Assembly: GCA_016786495.1 (NCBI GenBank)
Contig: JAEUUJ010000005.1
Span: 17,685-81,684 of the forward strand
DNA: 64,000 bases
Reading direction: 5' to 3'
Source: Cyclobacteriaceae bacterium
GTDB lineage: Bacteria > Bacteroidota > Bacteroidia > Cytophagales > Cyclobacteriaceae
In this document: one piece after another, positions 16,611-25,722 of the stretch
Numbering within the stretch: position 1 is the stretch's first letter
How the letters are laid out: the number at the start of each line of letters is the position of its first letter
The notes under the pieces: generated by a model
Databases searched by the model: none
Told to the model about the DNA's origin: nothing
What the model saw: only the letters and a program-made list of their open reading frames with translations
Translations under genes and position numbers: made by a program

Positions 16611-17597
16611 CTAACGCGTGTATTGCGCAGCCTTCTGACGATAAACATTTCCTTCTTTACCCGGAAGTAATTCTCCGAGCCGGGCGTAAATCTCTGTACG
16701 GGTTGTATCGTAAGAAAGGGTTTCCTGATAGAACGGAATTGCGCGTTGCGTCTGCCCCTGAGTATCATAAATATAGGCCATCAGATGAGTAAGCTCGGCA
16801 TTTACAAATCCGCGTGAATACGCCCCCTCGTACCAGACGAGTGCCGAATCAAGCCGGCTGGAGTTATAAAAGCAGTCGCCAATCAATGCCATCGCTTCTT
16901 TGTATTCCGGGTCAACAGCAATCGCCTTCTTTACCACCGTTATGCCATCCTGGTACTGTTTTCGATTGAAGTGAATCAACCCAATGTTATAAAACGCTTC
17001 CTTGTAGTCGGGATTCAACCGTAATGATTTCGTGTAGTCAAGCATCGCGGAATCGTACTGGCTGTTATTCAGAAAAGCATTTCCCCGTTCGAGATATAAC
17101 TCGGCATTCTCGGGCTCATTAGCAATAGCAAACCGATACAGGTACGCGGATGAATCGTACACACCGCTATTGTAGAGTTCGCGGGCCCGCCGGAGGTTTT
17201 CAGTGGCTTGTTCAGCAGAACCGTCAGACAACATCACCGGTACGAGGATCGAAAGAAATACCAATCCCGCGAAAACCACCAGCACGATTTGAACCAGGCG
17301 TTTCGTGGTGGTGGGGGTTGACTGCACCTTGCTTTGATTGAACAGATTTCGGACGTCATCCCAGAAAGAACGCTGGTTAGCGTACGGTTGCTGATATCGG
17401 TTTCCGAATTCAGGTTGAGCTTTTGTGAACTTCAGGTTGCGTAAAACCATGTACAGGCTGAACGCTGAAAATCCGGCCAGAATGTATAAAATGGATCGGT
17501 CGACAGCCCAGAAGGTTGCCAGCGCAAACAGTGAAGCAACAAAAACGATGAGCCAAGTTTTTCGTTTTCCGGCTTTATCGTCTGTTTCTTCCATCAT
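16611..17597 (-). CDS. TPR-repeat membrane protein
   Basis: A 328-residue protein. Two membrane helices occur near the N-terminus (about 13-45), with a third at about 98-120 (IVLVVFAGLVFLSILVPVML). From about residue 130 on, at least five TPR motifs follow (ELYLERGNAFLNNSQYDSAM, EAFYNIGLIHFNRKQYQDGI, KEAMALIGDCFYNSSRLDSA). This suits a scaffold facing the periplasm or cytoplasm. It overlaps the upstream gene by ATGA (17594-17597). Partners are unknown. Confidence 0.82.
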   Translation of the reverse strand: MMEETDDKAGKRKTWLIVFVASLFALATFWAVDRSILYILAGFSAFSLYMVLRNLKFTKAQPEFGNRYQQPYANQRSFWDDVRNLFNQSKVQSTPTTTKRLVQIVLVVFAGLVFLSILVPVMLSDGSAEQATENLRRARELYNSGVYDSSAYLYRFAIANEPENAELYLERGNAFLNNSQYDSAMLDYTKSLRLNPDYKEAFYNIGLIHFNRKQYQDGITVVKKAIAVDPEYKEAMALIGDCFYNSSRLDSALVWYEGAYSRGFVNAELTHLMAYIYDTQGQTQRAIPFYQETLSYDTTRTEIYARLGELLPGKEGNVYRQKAAQYTR

Positions 17598-18370
17598 TGC
17601 ATGAGGGTGATGATTTCCTGCTCTTCGATCCGGATGTCGTCTTCACCAACATCATCGAATGGATTCTCGAGGTGATCCTGGATATTGTCGAGACTCACCA
17701 GAATGAAACTGTACAGGATCGGCATAACATATTCGAGATGCGCGGAGTAATCCTTAAACGTGCTCGCGAAGTACGGACCATAGATGATCGGAAAAATGTA
17801 AATGAACACCTTACTGTATGCACGCAGCGTTACCGGAGTGCGGTACGTGTGAATAATTTTCAGGTTATCGAACGCGATAATCATCTTGCTCACATACTGG
17901 CTCACGCGGGAGATTTCACCGCTTTGAACGCCATGCTGGCGCATCTCCATCGTTAGCGCAGAAAGTTTGGAAAACAGTTCGTATATCTTTTTCTCGTTCT
18001 CGGCCCATTCTTTCTCATGGTCGGCATTGAACATATACCGGATACGCACCAGCAGGTCGCGAACCAACTCCCGGGTGCGGTTAGGCAGTTCATTGTCTTT
18101 GTCGGCTGTCCAGTCGCGCGTGGCGTAATAAATCGCGATAGCGTGGCCTTTAAAGTCGGAGAAGCGCTGCAAGGCGGTTTCCCGTCGGGTGTAGGCTGCG
18201 CTGATGGAGAATACTACCGGGAACACGATTGCAACCCCCACGAGCATGTCGGGGAACTTCGCCAGGAACCCAAGGTGAAAGCATACATACGTGGAGATCA
18301 CCGCCAGGGCAGTAATGATCAGCGTTTTGTAATTAATGATCAGGAAGAAACTTCGGAGGACACGGGGCAT
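17594..18370 (-). CDS. Predicted membrane protein, bestrophin-like
   Basis: A 258-residue protein with two N-terminal helices (about 10-60), a charged helical middle (KIYELFSKLSALTMEMRQHG) and two further helices (VFIYIFPIIYGPYFA, YVMPILYSFILVSLD). The C-terminal HLENPFDDVGEDDIRIEE resembles the conserved acidic stretch after the last helices of bestrophin chloride channels, and RTPVTLRAYSKVF matches the position of their PI-rich motif. Similarity is weak, so the channel role is a suggestion. It is co-transcribed with the TPR gene (4-base overlap). Confidence 0.55.
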   Translation of the reverse strand: MPRVLRSFFLIINYKTLIITALAVISTYVCFHLGFLAKFPDMLVGVAIVFPVVFSISAAYTRRETALQRFSDFKGHAIAIYYATRDWTADKDNELPNRTRELVRDLLVRIRYMFNADHEKEWAENEKKIYELFSKLSALTMEMRQHGVQSGEISRVSQYVSKMIIAFDNLKIIHTYRTPVTLRAYSKVFIYIFPIIYGPYFASTFKDYSAHLEYVMPILYSFILVSLDNIQDHLENPFDDVGEDDIRIEEQEIITLMQ

Positions 18371-18392
18371 GGGGAGAAGAGATTAAAGCGGT

Positions 18393-18908
18393 TTAGTTAA
18401 TTAGTAGTTTCTCGTACGTAGGCAGATTTGTTTTGAAATCTGTGCCGAAAAATTCCACATACGCTACTTTTGGCCACCACCCGTCTTCGGCTACCTGCAC
18501 GAATATTCTGACAAGTTTAGACAATTTATTGTCAATTTTCATAAGTGCGGTAGCCTGACCCTTCTCATCGAGGTAAACATCAATGGTGCGCTCTTTCTTT
18601 GCCACGAAGGAAGCGTGATATTTTCCGTTGCCCAACGGCTGCGTTTTCAACCCGTACGCGAACGTGCGCTCCATGTAGTTCAACTCCTTGTATTTGTTCT
18701 TTTCCCCGATTCTTATCCAGTAAATCCGGAAGGGATTTTCGGGATCGATAGCACCTTTATCGGTGAGGTTTACCTCATACACCACGGAGTGGTTGTTGAG
18801 GTTCCGGTGGATATAGAAAAGTGACTTCTTAGTATGTGGCGGAACCGGGAATTCGGAGGAAGCAGCGCTAAAAAGAATCGCCACGCAGATGAATAATACA
18901 GCCTTCAT
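18393..18908 (-). CDS. DUF4833 secreted protein
   Basis: A 171-residue protein with a signal peptide (MKAVLFICVAILFSAASSEF) and a DUF4833-type domain: KSLFYIHRNLNNHSVVYEVN, PFRIYWIRIGEKNKYKELNY, and VAYVEFFGTDFKTN. The family is of unknown function and common in Bacteroidota. It lies 22 bases upstream of the bestrophin-like gene on the same strand, so a three-gene transcript is possible. Confidence 0.78.
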   Translation of the reverse strand: MKAVLFICVAILFSAASSEFPVPPHTKKSLFYIHRNLNNHSVVYEVNLTDKGAIDPENPFRIYWIRIGEKNKYKELNYMERTFAYGLKTQPLGNGKYHASFVAKKERTIDVYLDEKGQATALMKIDNKLSKLVRIFVQVAEDGWWPKVAYVEFFGTDFKTNLPTYEKLLIN

Positions 18909-18963
18909 TCAATTATTCTATTCGACCGGTTTAGTTTACAAATTTTGATAAATTGGCCTTTCG

Positions 18964-19632
18964 ATGCCCATGATTTCTTCCGCGCTAGCTGCCTGGCGAT
19001 CTGCCCTGCAAGGTAAAAGTTTTCGACTCAAATTAATAGTAACGGCCACGCTCCTGCTGGTATGTGCCTGGCTTGCGCCAATCGTATTTCAATACGCAGA
19101 ACAACGTCCGGGAGTTCTCCTCCCCGACATTATTTTATATTGGCTTACCGCGAGAGACCTGTCGCTGGTCATCTTCATTGTGATGGATGCACTTTTGATC
19201 GCCAGCGTTGCAGCACTCCTCACAAAACCCGATCATTTTTTGGTTGTTCTGCAGGCGTACGTGATTTTAACCCTCGTCCGGTTCGTGACCATCCTGCTGA
19301 TACCGCTTAACGCACCTGAGAACCTGATACTTCTGCATGACCCCATCACCGACCGGTTTTTTTACAAGGGTGCGGTGATTACCAAAGACTTGTTTTTTTC
19401 GGGCCACACCAGCATCCTGATGCTAATGGCTTTCGGGCTTCCCTTCCGGACGCTGAAGGCATTTTTGCTTGCAGGAGGCATTTTGGTTGGCGTGATGCTG
19501 CTGATTCAGCATGCCCACTATACCATCGATGTACTGGCAGCCCCGCTGTTCGCTTGGTTGGCATTAGCCGCCAGCCGGAGAATCCATCCCACCCTGGAAA
19601 AAGAGGCTTTAAAGGCCCCGGAAAGCGCCTGA
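18964..19632 (+). CDS. PAP2-type phosphatase, sphingomyelin synthase-like
   Basis: A 222-residue membrane protein with about six helices. Two motifs fit the PAP2_C (sphingomyelin synthase-related) group: DLFFSGHTSILMLMAFG, with the first active-site His, and HAHYTIDVLAAPLFAW, with the second His and Asp. Such proteins transfer or hydrolyse phosphate head groups of membrane lipids. The RFxKG-like block ITDRFFYKGAVITKDLFF precedes the first motif. Substrate is not evident. A hairpin follows the gene at 19652. Confidence 0.82.
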   Translation: MPMISSALAAWRSALQGKSFRLKLIVTATLLLVCAWLAPIVFQYAEQRPGVLLPDIILYWLTARDLSLVIFIVMDALLIASVAALLTKPDHFLVVLQAYVILTLVRFVTILLIPLNAPENLILLHDPITDRFFYKGAVITKDLFFSGHTSILMLMAFGLPFRTLKAFLLAGGILVGVMLLIQHAHYTIDVLAAPLFAWLALAASRRIHPTLEKEALKAPESA

Positions 19633-19651
19633 ATTACCCATTTTTGCCCGC

Positions 19652-19679
19652 AACAGGGTATTCCTGACGCAACCCTGTT
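19652..19679 (+). terminator. Hairpin after the PAP2-like gene
   Basis: AACAGGGT (19652-19659) pairs perfectly with ACCCTGTT (19672-19679). The following bases AGTTTGG are a poor T-tract, so termination may be weak. Confidence 0.45.
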
Positions 19680-19697
19680 AGTTTGGTAATATTGCGG

Positions 19698-19705
19698 TAA
19701 ATTTG
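19698..19705 (+). promoter_or_regulatory. Candidate -7 box TAAATTTG before the PhyH gene
   Basis: TAAATTTG fits TAnnTTTG, 62 bases before the ATG at 19768; no -33 element at the right spacing was found. Confidence 0.4.
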
Positions 19706-19767
19706 CGCCCGTAAACGCGGCTAAAACGCCAGAATCCACGTTAAATACCGAAAAAGAACCCAAACAG

Positions 19768-20586
19768 ATGAAATTGAACGATTATCCGATTTTTGAATTT
19801 ACCTCCCCCCTGAAGCCAGAACACATCGATTTTTTCGAAGAACATGGCTTCCTCCACTTCCGGGGATTCATCAATGAGGATACGGTTGCACTTTTCAAGC
19901 GTGAAATGCGTGCAATTGAGACGAAGTGGGCAGAACAAAATGTAGAAAAGGTTAACGGTGTACCCATCAAGTGGGGCAAAGACATTGACGGCCGCAGAAT
20001 CGTTCAGCGATTCGCGTTCAGTTCGCAGCACAGCGATGTACTTCATGAGTTCATCCAGGATCCACGCTTCACAGCCTTGTTCCCGCTGCTAGGACCACAT
20101 GCAAAAAATCCCCGCATGGGTGAAAATGAAAAAGATGGTTTGGTAATCAATCACTATATCAATATCGACAGCAGTAACTTCTCGCGTCTGGGCTGGCATA
20201 CCGACTCTTTGCGGGATGTATTCTACGGCAAGCGCATCATGCCGATGCTGAATGTTGGCGTGCACCTCACGGATGCCGTTCCCAACAACGGTGGCTTGAA
20301 AATTCTTGCCGGAACGCATAAACAAGGTCTGTTTAAGTTGCTGTTCCGGAAACGGTATTTCATGGATCACAATCCTGATAAGAATGAAATGAGCCTGATG
20401 ACAAAAGCGGGCGATTTAACCATTCACGATGGTCGCTTGTGGCACCGCGTGGAGCAATCTTCCGTAGTCGGTGAAACAAGCCGCAGGCAGGTAATGTACG
20501 TGCCGGTGATTTGTGGCGAGTACATGATCAAAAACGAAAACAGCAAAACGCAATTCTATCAGCGTTTCCAAAAGATGGCGAAATAA
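19768..20586 (+). CDS. Phytanoyl-CoA dioxygenase (PhyH) family oxygenase
   Basis: A 272-residue Fe(II)/2-oxoglutarate-dependent oxygenase. The facial triad is visible: His and Asp in SRLGWHTDSLRDVF and the distal His in DGRLWHRVEQSS. The N-terminal block FFEEHGFLHFRGFINEDTVA is typical of PhyH. The substrate is unknown. The downstream SDR gene overlaps the stop codon (TAATG at 20584-20588), so the two enzymes are translationally coupled and could act on one compound, hydroxylation then oxidoreduction (inference). Confidence 0.88.
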   Translation: MKLNDYPIFEFTSPLKPEHIDFFEEHGFLHFRGFINEDTVALFKREMRAIETKWAEQNVEKVNGVPIKWGKDIDGRRIVQRFAFSSQHSDVLHEFIQDPRFTALFPLLGPHAKNPRMGENEKDGLVINHYINIDSSNFSRLGWHTDSLRDVFYGKRIMPMLNVGVHLTDAVPNNGGLKILAGTHKQGLFKLLFRKRYFMDHNPDKNEMSLMTKAGDLTIHDGRLWHRVEQSSVVGETSRRQVMYVPVICGEYMIKNENSKTQFYQRFQKMAK

Positions 20587-21368
20587 TGAAGCAGGCAATC
20601 ATTACCGGTGCGAGCAAGGGTTTGGGTAAAGCCCTTGCGCATCAGCTTGCTGCAAAAGGTTATGAGCTTCTGCTCGTAGCCCGTTCCGAAAAAATGCTTA
20701 CCGCGCTGGCGGAAGAAATTACCGCCACCAATCAGGTGAAAGCTGTCAGCCTTGCGCTGGACCTGAGCGATGCCCAATCGTCACGGACAATTTTCGAATG
20801 GTGTCAGAAAAATCAGTTTGCCGCCTCTGTTTTGATTAACAATGCCGGGTACGCCTGCTGGGGTTTTTTCGAATCGATGCCAATCGATCAGCAGGAAAAA
20901 ATGCTTCAGGTAAACACCGGTTCGCTCGTTAACCTGACGCATGCCATGCTTCCGGTTCTAAAGAAACATCCTGCCGCATATATTATGAACATCGCGAGCA
21001 CGGCAGCCTACCAGGCTGTTCCAACTATGGCGCTGTATGCCGCGAGCAAAGCCTTCGTAAAATCATTCTCGCGCGGACTGCGGTATGAACTGCGCAACAC
21101 GAATGTTTCGGTAACCTGCCTGAGCCCGGGCCCGATGGCTACCAACTTTATTCAGCAGGCTGGAATGGAAGCTATGCAGGAAACTGCCAAGAAATTTGAA
21201 ATGCCGGCCGAGGTGGTTGCCAAAAAAGGACTGCAAGCGATGTTCAATAAGAAATCGGAAAGCATTCCGGGTGTGGTAAACTATCTCACCGTCAAGTTCT
21301 CGAATATTCTGCCGGATGCGTTGCTCGAAAAAATTGCCGCGAATCTCTACCTCACCAAGCTGAAGTAA
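20586..21368 (+). CDS. Short-chain dehydrogenase/reductase
   Basis: A 260-residue classical SDR. The NAD(P) motif TGASKGLGKALAHQLAAKGY is at the N-terminus, NNAGYACWGF follows, and the catalytic Ser-Tyr-Lys is in IASTAAYQAVPTMALYAASK. The start ATG 20586 shares its A with the stop of the PhyH gene; an in-frame upstream start would overlap that gene by 75 bases and is rejected. Substrate unknown. Confidence 0.92.
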   Translation: MKQAIITGASKGLGKALAHQLAAKGYELLLVARSEKMLTALAEEITATNQVKAVSLALDLSDAQSSRTIFEWCQKNQFAASVLINNAGYACWGFFESMPIDQQEKMLQVNTGSLVNLTHAMLPVLKKHPAAYIMNIASTAAYQAVPTMALYAASKAFVKSFSRGLRYELRNTNVSVTCLSPGPMATNFIQQAGMEAMQETAKKFEMPAEVVAKKGLQAMFNKKSESIPGVVNYLTVKFSNILPDALLEKIAANLYLTKLK

Positions 21369-21371
21369 GCG

Positions 21372-22334
21372 TTACGCTTTTGAAAAGATCTGTTTCAGGA
21401 ATCCGGAGCCATAGCCGGTAAGCTGAATAAATGCTGCAGGAATACTCAATGCCGCCACGTACAAACTGTTATTGACCCGGTAAGCATCGAGGAAGATTGC
21501 CAGAAAATAAAGAACATATCCTGCAAGTGCTGCGATTGCCAACGGCAAACTAAATGGCAATACAATTAATGGCGAAAACATCCCCACCAAAAACAACGCG
21601 GGAAACCAGTGCGTGAGTTTCACTTCACCGGGATGCGCTTTACCCACCTGCACTCGTCCTTTCCCGAACGATGAAACCTGGTGGTAGAATTGTCGCAGCG
21701 TGGTTCTTCTTTTGTGAAACACAAATGCCTCTGCCAGCAGTACCACGTTAAAGCCAAGCTTCCGCATGCGGATGCTCAGTTCGATATCTTCCGCCAGGCG
21801 GCTGAATGAAAAGCCTTGTGTTTTATCGTAAACGTTGCGCGAAATACCCATGTTAAAACTGCGCGGCTGGAACGAACCTACACTATTCTTCTTGCCGCGA
21901 ATGCCGCCCGTTGTGAGTACAGACGACATCGTGAAGGCCATTGCCCGCTGTAGTGGGGTAAAGTTTTCGTGCGCACGATCCGGTCCGCCCCATGCATCAA
22001 ATGGTTGGCGACTCAACGCGTCATCAACTATTTTAAAATAGTCGGGAGGGATAATGCAGTCGGAATCAAACACTACGAAATAGTCGCCCTTTGCCTGAGC
22101 ATAGCCAACATTCCGGCTTGGGCCGGGACCTGAGTTTTGTTTAAAAATGTACTCGAGCTGAAGCTTATCGCGATAGTTGTCGACTATATCCCGGCATGGA
22201 TTTGTTGATCCGTCTTCGACAATGATAACCTCAAAGTTCCGGTATTGCTGAACCGTTAAGCTGTGCAGCAGTTCGTTTACCTCCTCCGGTCGGTTGTAAA
22301 CAGGAACAATAACGGAATACTTCGGATGCTGCAT
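21372..22334 (-). CDS. Family 2 glycosyltransferase with C-terminal membrane helices
   Basis: A 320-residue GT-A enzyme: YSVIVPVYNRPEEVNELLHS opens the nucleotide-binding fold, VEDGSTNPC holds the first Asp, and FVVFDSDCIIPPDY contains the DxD metal site. Two or three hydrophobic helices lie at about residues 245-300 (ALFLVGMFSPLIVLPFSLPL). A membrane-bound transferase for cell-surface glycan is likely. It is convergent with the SDR (3 bases) and lies 60 bases past the next glycosyltransferase. Confidence 0.88.
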   Translation of the reverse strand: MQHPKYSVIVPVYNRPEEVNELLHSLTVQQYRNFEVIIVEDGSTNPCRDIVDNYRDKLQLEYIFKQNSGPGPSRNVGYAQAKGDYFVVFDSDCIIPPDYFKIVDDALSRQPFDAWGGPDRAHENFTPLQRAMAFTMSSVLTTGGIRGKKNSVGSFQPRSFNMGISRNVYDKTQGFSFSRLAEDIELSIRMRKLGFNVVLLAEAFVFHKRRTTLRQFYHQVSSFGKGRVQVGKAHPGEVKLTHWFPALFLVGMFSPLIVLPFSLPLAIAALAGYVLYFLAIFLDAYRVNNSLYVAALSIPAAFIQLTGYGSGFLKQIFSKA

Positions 22335-22394
22335 GACCGCGCTTTCTGTTTTCCCGGCAAAGTTAGTGGTTATCTGATACCGTGCGAAGTATCG

Positions 22395-23393
22395 TCAGTG
22401 GTTGACGCGTTCAGCTTCTTCCATCCCAACCTTGCTGATCACGAGGTAATCGCGTGAGGACAGCGATTGCATCGCCAGCATTTCGGCCAGGAAGCCGGTA
22501 AGAAACAATTGTACACCGATCACCACTGCCACCAGGGCCACGTAAAACAGCGGCTGGTCGGTAATGGCGCGCTTCAGCGGCTCATGCACGATGAAGTATG
22601 CATAAAACTTGTTCCAGAAAATTGAAAGCGTGATGAAAAATCCAACCAGAAATGAGAGCGTTCCCAACAGCCCGAAAAAGTGCATCGGCTTTTGACGGAA
22701 CTTACTTACGAACGTGATGGACAATAGATCCAAAAAGCCATTCATAAAGCGTTCCCAGCCGAACTTGGTTGTACCGTACTTTCTCGCACGATGTTCAACA
22801 ACTTTCTCTCCGATCTTTTTGAAGCCAGCCCATTTCGCAATCACGGGGATGTAGCGGTGCATTTCACCGTACACGGAGATATTCTTGATTACTTTTCTGT
22901 CGTAGGCTTTCAAACCGCAGTTAAAGTCGTGCAGTTTAATGCCGGAGATCATGCTGGTGACTTTATTGAAAAATTTTGACGGGACGGTTTTTGAGAGTGG
23001 GTCGTTGCGTTTTTTCTTCCAGCCGGAAACCAGGTGATAGCCGTCTGTTTTAATCATCTTATACAGTTCGGGAACTTCATCCGGACTGTCCTGCAGGTCG
23101 GCATCCATGGTAATGACCACATCGCCCTGTGCAGCCCGGAAACCGGTTTGCAACGCGGCCGACTTGCCATAATTCCGGTTAAACCGGAATCCCTTTACAT
23201 GCGGATCTTCCTGCGAGATTTTTTCGATGACATCCCACGTATTGTCGGTGCTGCCATCGTCTATGAAAATAACTTCATAGGAAAAGCCGTGCGGGGTTAG
23301 TGCACGGCTTATCCATTGGCTAAGCTCGGGGATTGATTCATCCTCGTCTTTAGCCGGTATAACAATTGAGATGTCGTATTTGCTTTTTGGCAT
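22395..23393 (-). CDS. Polyprenyl-phosphate glycosyltransferase (GT2, DPM/GtrB-like)
   Basis: A 332-residue GT2 of the dolichol-phosphate mannosyltransferase/GtrB type: ISIVIPAKDEDESIPELSQW, FIDDGSTDNTWDVI, and VITMDADLQDSPDEVP with the metal-binding Asp residues. The acceptor-loop block RARKYGTTKFGWERFMNGFL is also typical. Two C-terminal membrane helices lie at about 235-260 and 275-300. These enzymes load a sugar onto undecaprenyl phosphate. It starts directly after the stop of the DUF4199 gene, as the last of a five-gene overlapping operon. Confidence 0.92.
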   Translation of the reverse strand: MPKSKYDISIVIPAKDEDESIPELSQWISRALTPHGFSYEVIFIDDGSTDNTWDVIEKISQEDPHVKGFRFNRNYGKSAALQTGFRAAQGDVVITMDADLQDSPDEVPELYKMIKTDGYHLVSGWKKKRNDPLSKTVPSKFFNKVTSMISGIKLHDFNCGLKAYDRKVIKNISVYGEMHRYIPVIAKWAGFKKIGEKVVEHRARKYGTTKFGWERFMNGFLDLLSITFVSKFRQKPMHFFGLLGTLSFLVGFFITLSIFWNKFYAYFIVHEPLKRAITDQPLFYVALVAVVIGVQLFLTGFLAEMLAMQSLSSRDYLVISKVGMEEAERVNH

Positions 23394-23924
23394 TTAGAAG
23401 GTAGGGGTGGGATTTTTCTTCTGCGTAAATATTGTAACGATCAGAACCATAATCATACCGAAGAACAAACCCATAAAAATAGCCAATGGCCAAAACAGGT
23501 TTTTGGTCCATGTGGCAGCCATTTCTATAGCTTCTTCAGGCTGACCCTGCTCCTGCATCTTCGCCAATTGTTCATCTAACATGAGCTGCATCGGACTATA
23601 GTCAACAAAATTGATGTACACATACATCACCGCTAGGCTAATAAGAGAAGATATCAGTATAAACCAAAACCCAACGCCAACGCCTTCTCCGTAAGACATA
23701 AAACCGTTTCCGGAATCTTTGAATTTTTTGTGTGCTAAAACTAAAAGAACAATTGACGCCACCGTTCCGATATAGTTTAGCCCACCTCCGAACGGATTAA
23801 GGGCGGCCAAAGAAATCCCAACAAATATTATTGCAGAAACTAGTCCTGAATAAAGGCCATAAGTCATTCCAATTGAACGCCCAGAGACAGGAGTTTCTTG
23901 CTTAGAATCGAGTGCGTTTTCCAT
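23394..23924 (-). CDS. DUF4199 membrane protein (second copy of pair)
   Basis: A 176-residue protein with four membrane helices (about 22-42, 49-65, 84-105 and 142-165). The block YGLYSGLVSAIIFVGISLAA and the loop KFKDSGNGFMSYGEGVGVGF are typical of DUF4199; a charged insert MQEQGQPEEAIEMA precedes the last helix. Function unknown. It lies 11 bases after its paralogue and abuts the glycosyltransferase start, which suggests that the pair acts with glycan assembly (inference). Confidence 0.85.
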   Translation of the reverse strand: MENALDSKQETPVSGRSIGMTYGLYSGLVSAIIFVGISLAALNPFGGGLNYIGTVASIVLLVLAHKKFKDSGNGFMSYGEGVGVGFWFILISSLISLAVMYVYINFVDYSPMQLMLDEQLAKMQEQGQPEEAIEMAATWTKNLFWPLAIFMGLFFGMIMVLIVTIFTQKKNPTPTF

Positions 23925-23935
23925 AGTTTTGTTGT

Positions 23936-24463
23936 TTAGATTTTGGGTTGCTTTCTTAAAATTATTGATAAAATAATACTTACGAAAAGACCAATGATAA
24001 GACTTTGTGCAAAGTGCTGCTTAGCCATTGATCGCCCATTAGTCGCAGGAATATTCTCCAAAATTACACGCAGGCCGTTTTTTTCCGTTTCCGTAGATGC
24101 CTGCGCATATTGAATTTTAGCAGACTCTAACCCCTGTTTGATAAATTCAGTGATAAAGTCCGGCTGCAATTCAGCAAAAGCCCAAACCAATAAAGCAGAC
24201 AAAACTGCTGCCGTCATGATCATTATAAAGCTTCCCACCATGCCCTGAAAGAAATGTAAAATGCCTTCTTGGTAAGAGTCTCTGAATTCTTTTAACGTAA
24301 AAAAAATGAATATCCCGAAAAGCACCACCCTGAAATCAGCATAAGGCATAATCAGCATCGGATGACGTCCGATATAAAAAAGGGCAATCAACAGCACCGC
24401 GGCCAGAATCCCGGCAATCAGTCCGTTGCGTAAACTAATTCCTACTAAAGGTGATTTTTTCAT
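23936..24463 (-). CDS. DUF4199 membrane protein (first copy of pair)
   Basis: A 175-residue membrane protein with four helices. The opening VGISLRNGLIAGILAAVLLI and the loop KEFRDSYQEGILHFFQGMVG match the same family as its neighbour, with the same charged segment before helix four. Its start codon overlaps the stop of the dihydroorotase-like gene (TAATG, minus strand, around 24463). Tandem DUF4199 genes beside a DPM-type glycosyltransferase seem a set; function unknown. Confidence 0.85.
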   Translation of the reverse strand: MKKSPLVGISLRNGLIAGILAAVLLIALFYIGRHPMLIMPYADFRVVLFGIFIFFTLKEFRDSYQEGILHFFQGMVGSFIMIMTAAVLSALLVWAFAELQPDFITEFIKQGLESAKIQYAQASTETEKNGLRVILENIPATNGRSMAKQHFAQSLIIGLFVSIILSIILRKQPKI

Positions 24464-25722
24464 TACAAGTCAAGCCATTGCTTGTCGTTATTGAAAACCG
24501 CCACCGCTTTCCCGGTAAGCGTTTGGTTAAACCAGGGCGAGTTTTTCGATTTCGAAAAATTGCTTTTGTCATCAAGCCTCCACTCCCGGTTTGGATCGAG
24601 CAGGGTGAGGTTTGCTTTCGCTTCTACGTCAATTACGGGCTGATCCAGGCCAAGTACCGTGCGCGGGCCGCTCGTTACTTTTTCGATGAGCACATCCCAC
24701 TTCACATCCTGTGCAAGTGATACCAGGTTGGCCGCGAAAGTCTGAAGATTAATGATACCGGCATCGGCATGATCGAACTCAATGCTCTTGCTTTCTTCAT
24801 CTTGCGGAGTATGGCCTGAACAGATCACATCGATTGTTCCGTCTTTTAGCGCCTTAATGAGGGAGTCGTTGTCGCTTTTCGTGCGCAACGGAGGATTTGT
24901 CTTATAATTCGTATCGAACCCGGCCAGCATGCTGTCGTCAAGCAGGGGCTGATAGGCCGCGATGTCGCACGTGATGTTCATCTTCTTTTTTGCCGCACGC
25001 ACCAGTCCGATCGACTTAGAAGTTGATAGTCGGGAAAGATGAAGCCTCCCGCCTGCGTAGGTTAATAATTTTATATTCCGGCTGATCGCAATCTCTTCGG
25101 CAATTGAAGGCATTCCTTTCAACCCGAGCAGTGCGCTGTTCAGGCCTTCGTGCATCTGCCCGAACATGTTCAACCAGATGTCTTCAGGATGATCAATCAG
25201 TACACCGTTAAACTTTTGCAGGTATTGAAGCGACTTGAGAAAGATGTCGGTATGCCAAACCGTCTTCAGGCCATCGGTAAAGCCCACGGCACCGGCTTCG
25301 TGCAGGTCGATCATTTCGGTGAGGTCTTCACCTTTATTGTTTTTTGTGACCGAAGCCAGTGGGTGAATCTGAACGAGCCGGTTGTTGTTACCGCTCATCA
25401 GGTATGAAACGTCATTTTTGGTTTGAATACTCGGTGACGTGTTGGGAAGCGTTGCAATTTCGGTGAACCCGCCTGCGGCCGCGGCCTTTCCCACCGACTC
25501 GAGGTCTTCTTTGTGCTCAAGTCCGGGATCGCCCACGTAGGTTCCCAGATCAAACCAGCCTGTGGAGAGGATCATCCCTTCGGCTTTTATAACCTTATCG
25601 GCCTGGAAATTCTTATCGCCAATGTCGGCAATCCGGCCATTTTGGATGAGAACGTTTTTTTCTTTTTTGTGAAATGGAGAGTTACTGTCGAGGATTTTGG
25701 CGGCCTGGATGAGTATCTTCAT
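24463..25722 (-). CDS. Dihydroorotase-like protein lacking metal and catalytic residues
   Basis: A 419-residue amidohydrolase-fold protein clearly related to class I dihydroorotase (GKAAAAGGFTEIATLPNTSP, LHLSRLSTSKSIGLVRAAKK, FAANLVSLAQDVKWD). However, the His-x-His metal motif is replaced by Gly60-Thr-Tyr62 (FDLGTYVGDPG where enzymes have DMHVHLREPG). The metal His of the HVST block is Arg (LSRLST), and the catalytic Asp of TDHAP is Gly (CSGHTPQDE). It is therefore probably not an active dihydroorotase, but a PyrC'-like structural or repurposed protein. It overlaps the BatA-like gene by ATGA and the DUF4199 gene by TAATG. Confidence 0.85.
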   Translation of the reverse strand: MKILIQAAKILDSNSPFHKKEKNVLIQNGRIADIGDKNFQADKVIKAEGMILSTGWFDLGTYVGDPGLEHKEDLESVGKAAAAGGFTEIATLPNTSPSIQTKNDVSYLMSGNNNRLVQIHPLASVTKNNKGEDLTEMIDLHEAGAVGFTDGLKTVWHTDIFLKSLQYLQKFNGVLIDHPEDIWLNMFGQMHEGLNSALLGLKGMPSIAEEIAISRNIKLLTYAGGRLHLSRLSTSKSIGLVRAAKKKMNITCDIAAYQPLLDDSMLAGFDTNYKTNPPLRTKSDNDSLIKALKDGTIDVICSGHTPQDEESKSIEFDHADAGIINLQTFAANLVSLAQDVKWDVLIEKVTSGPRTVLGLDQPVIDVEAKANLTLLDPNREWRLDDKSNFSKSKNSPWFNQTLTGKAVAVFNNDKQWLDL

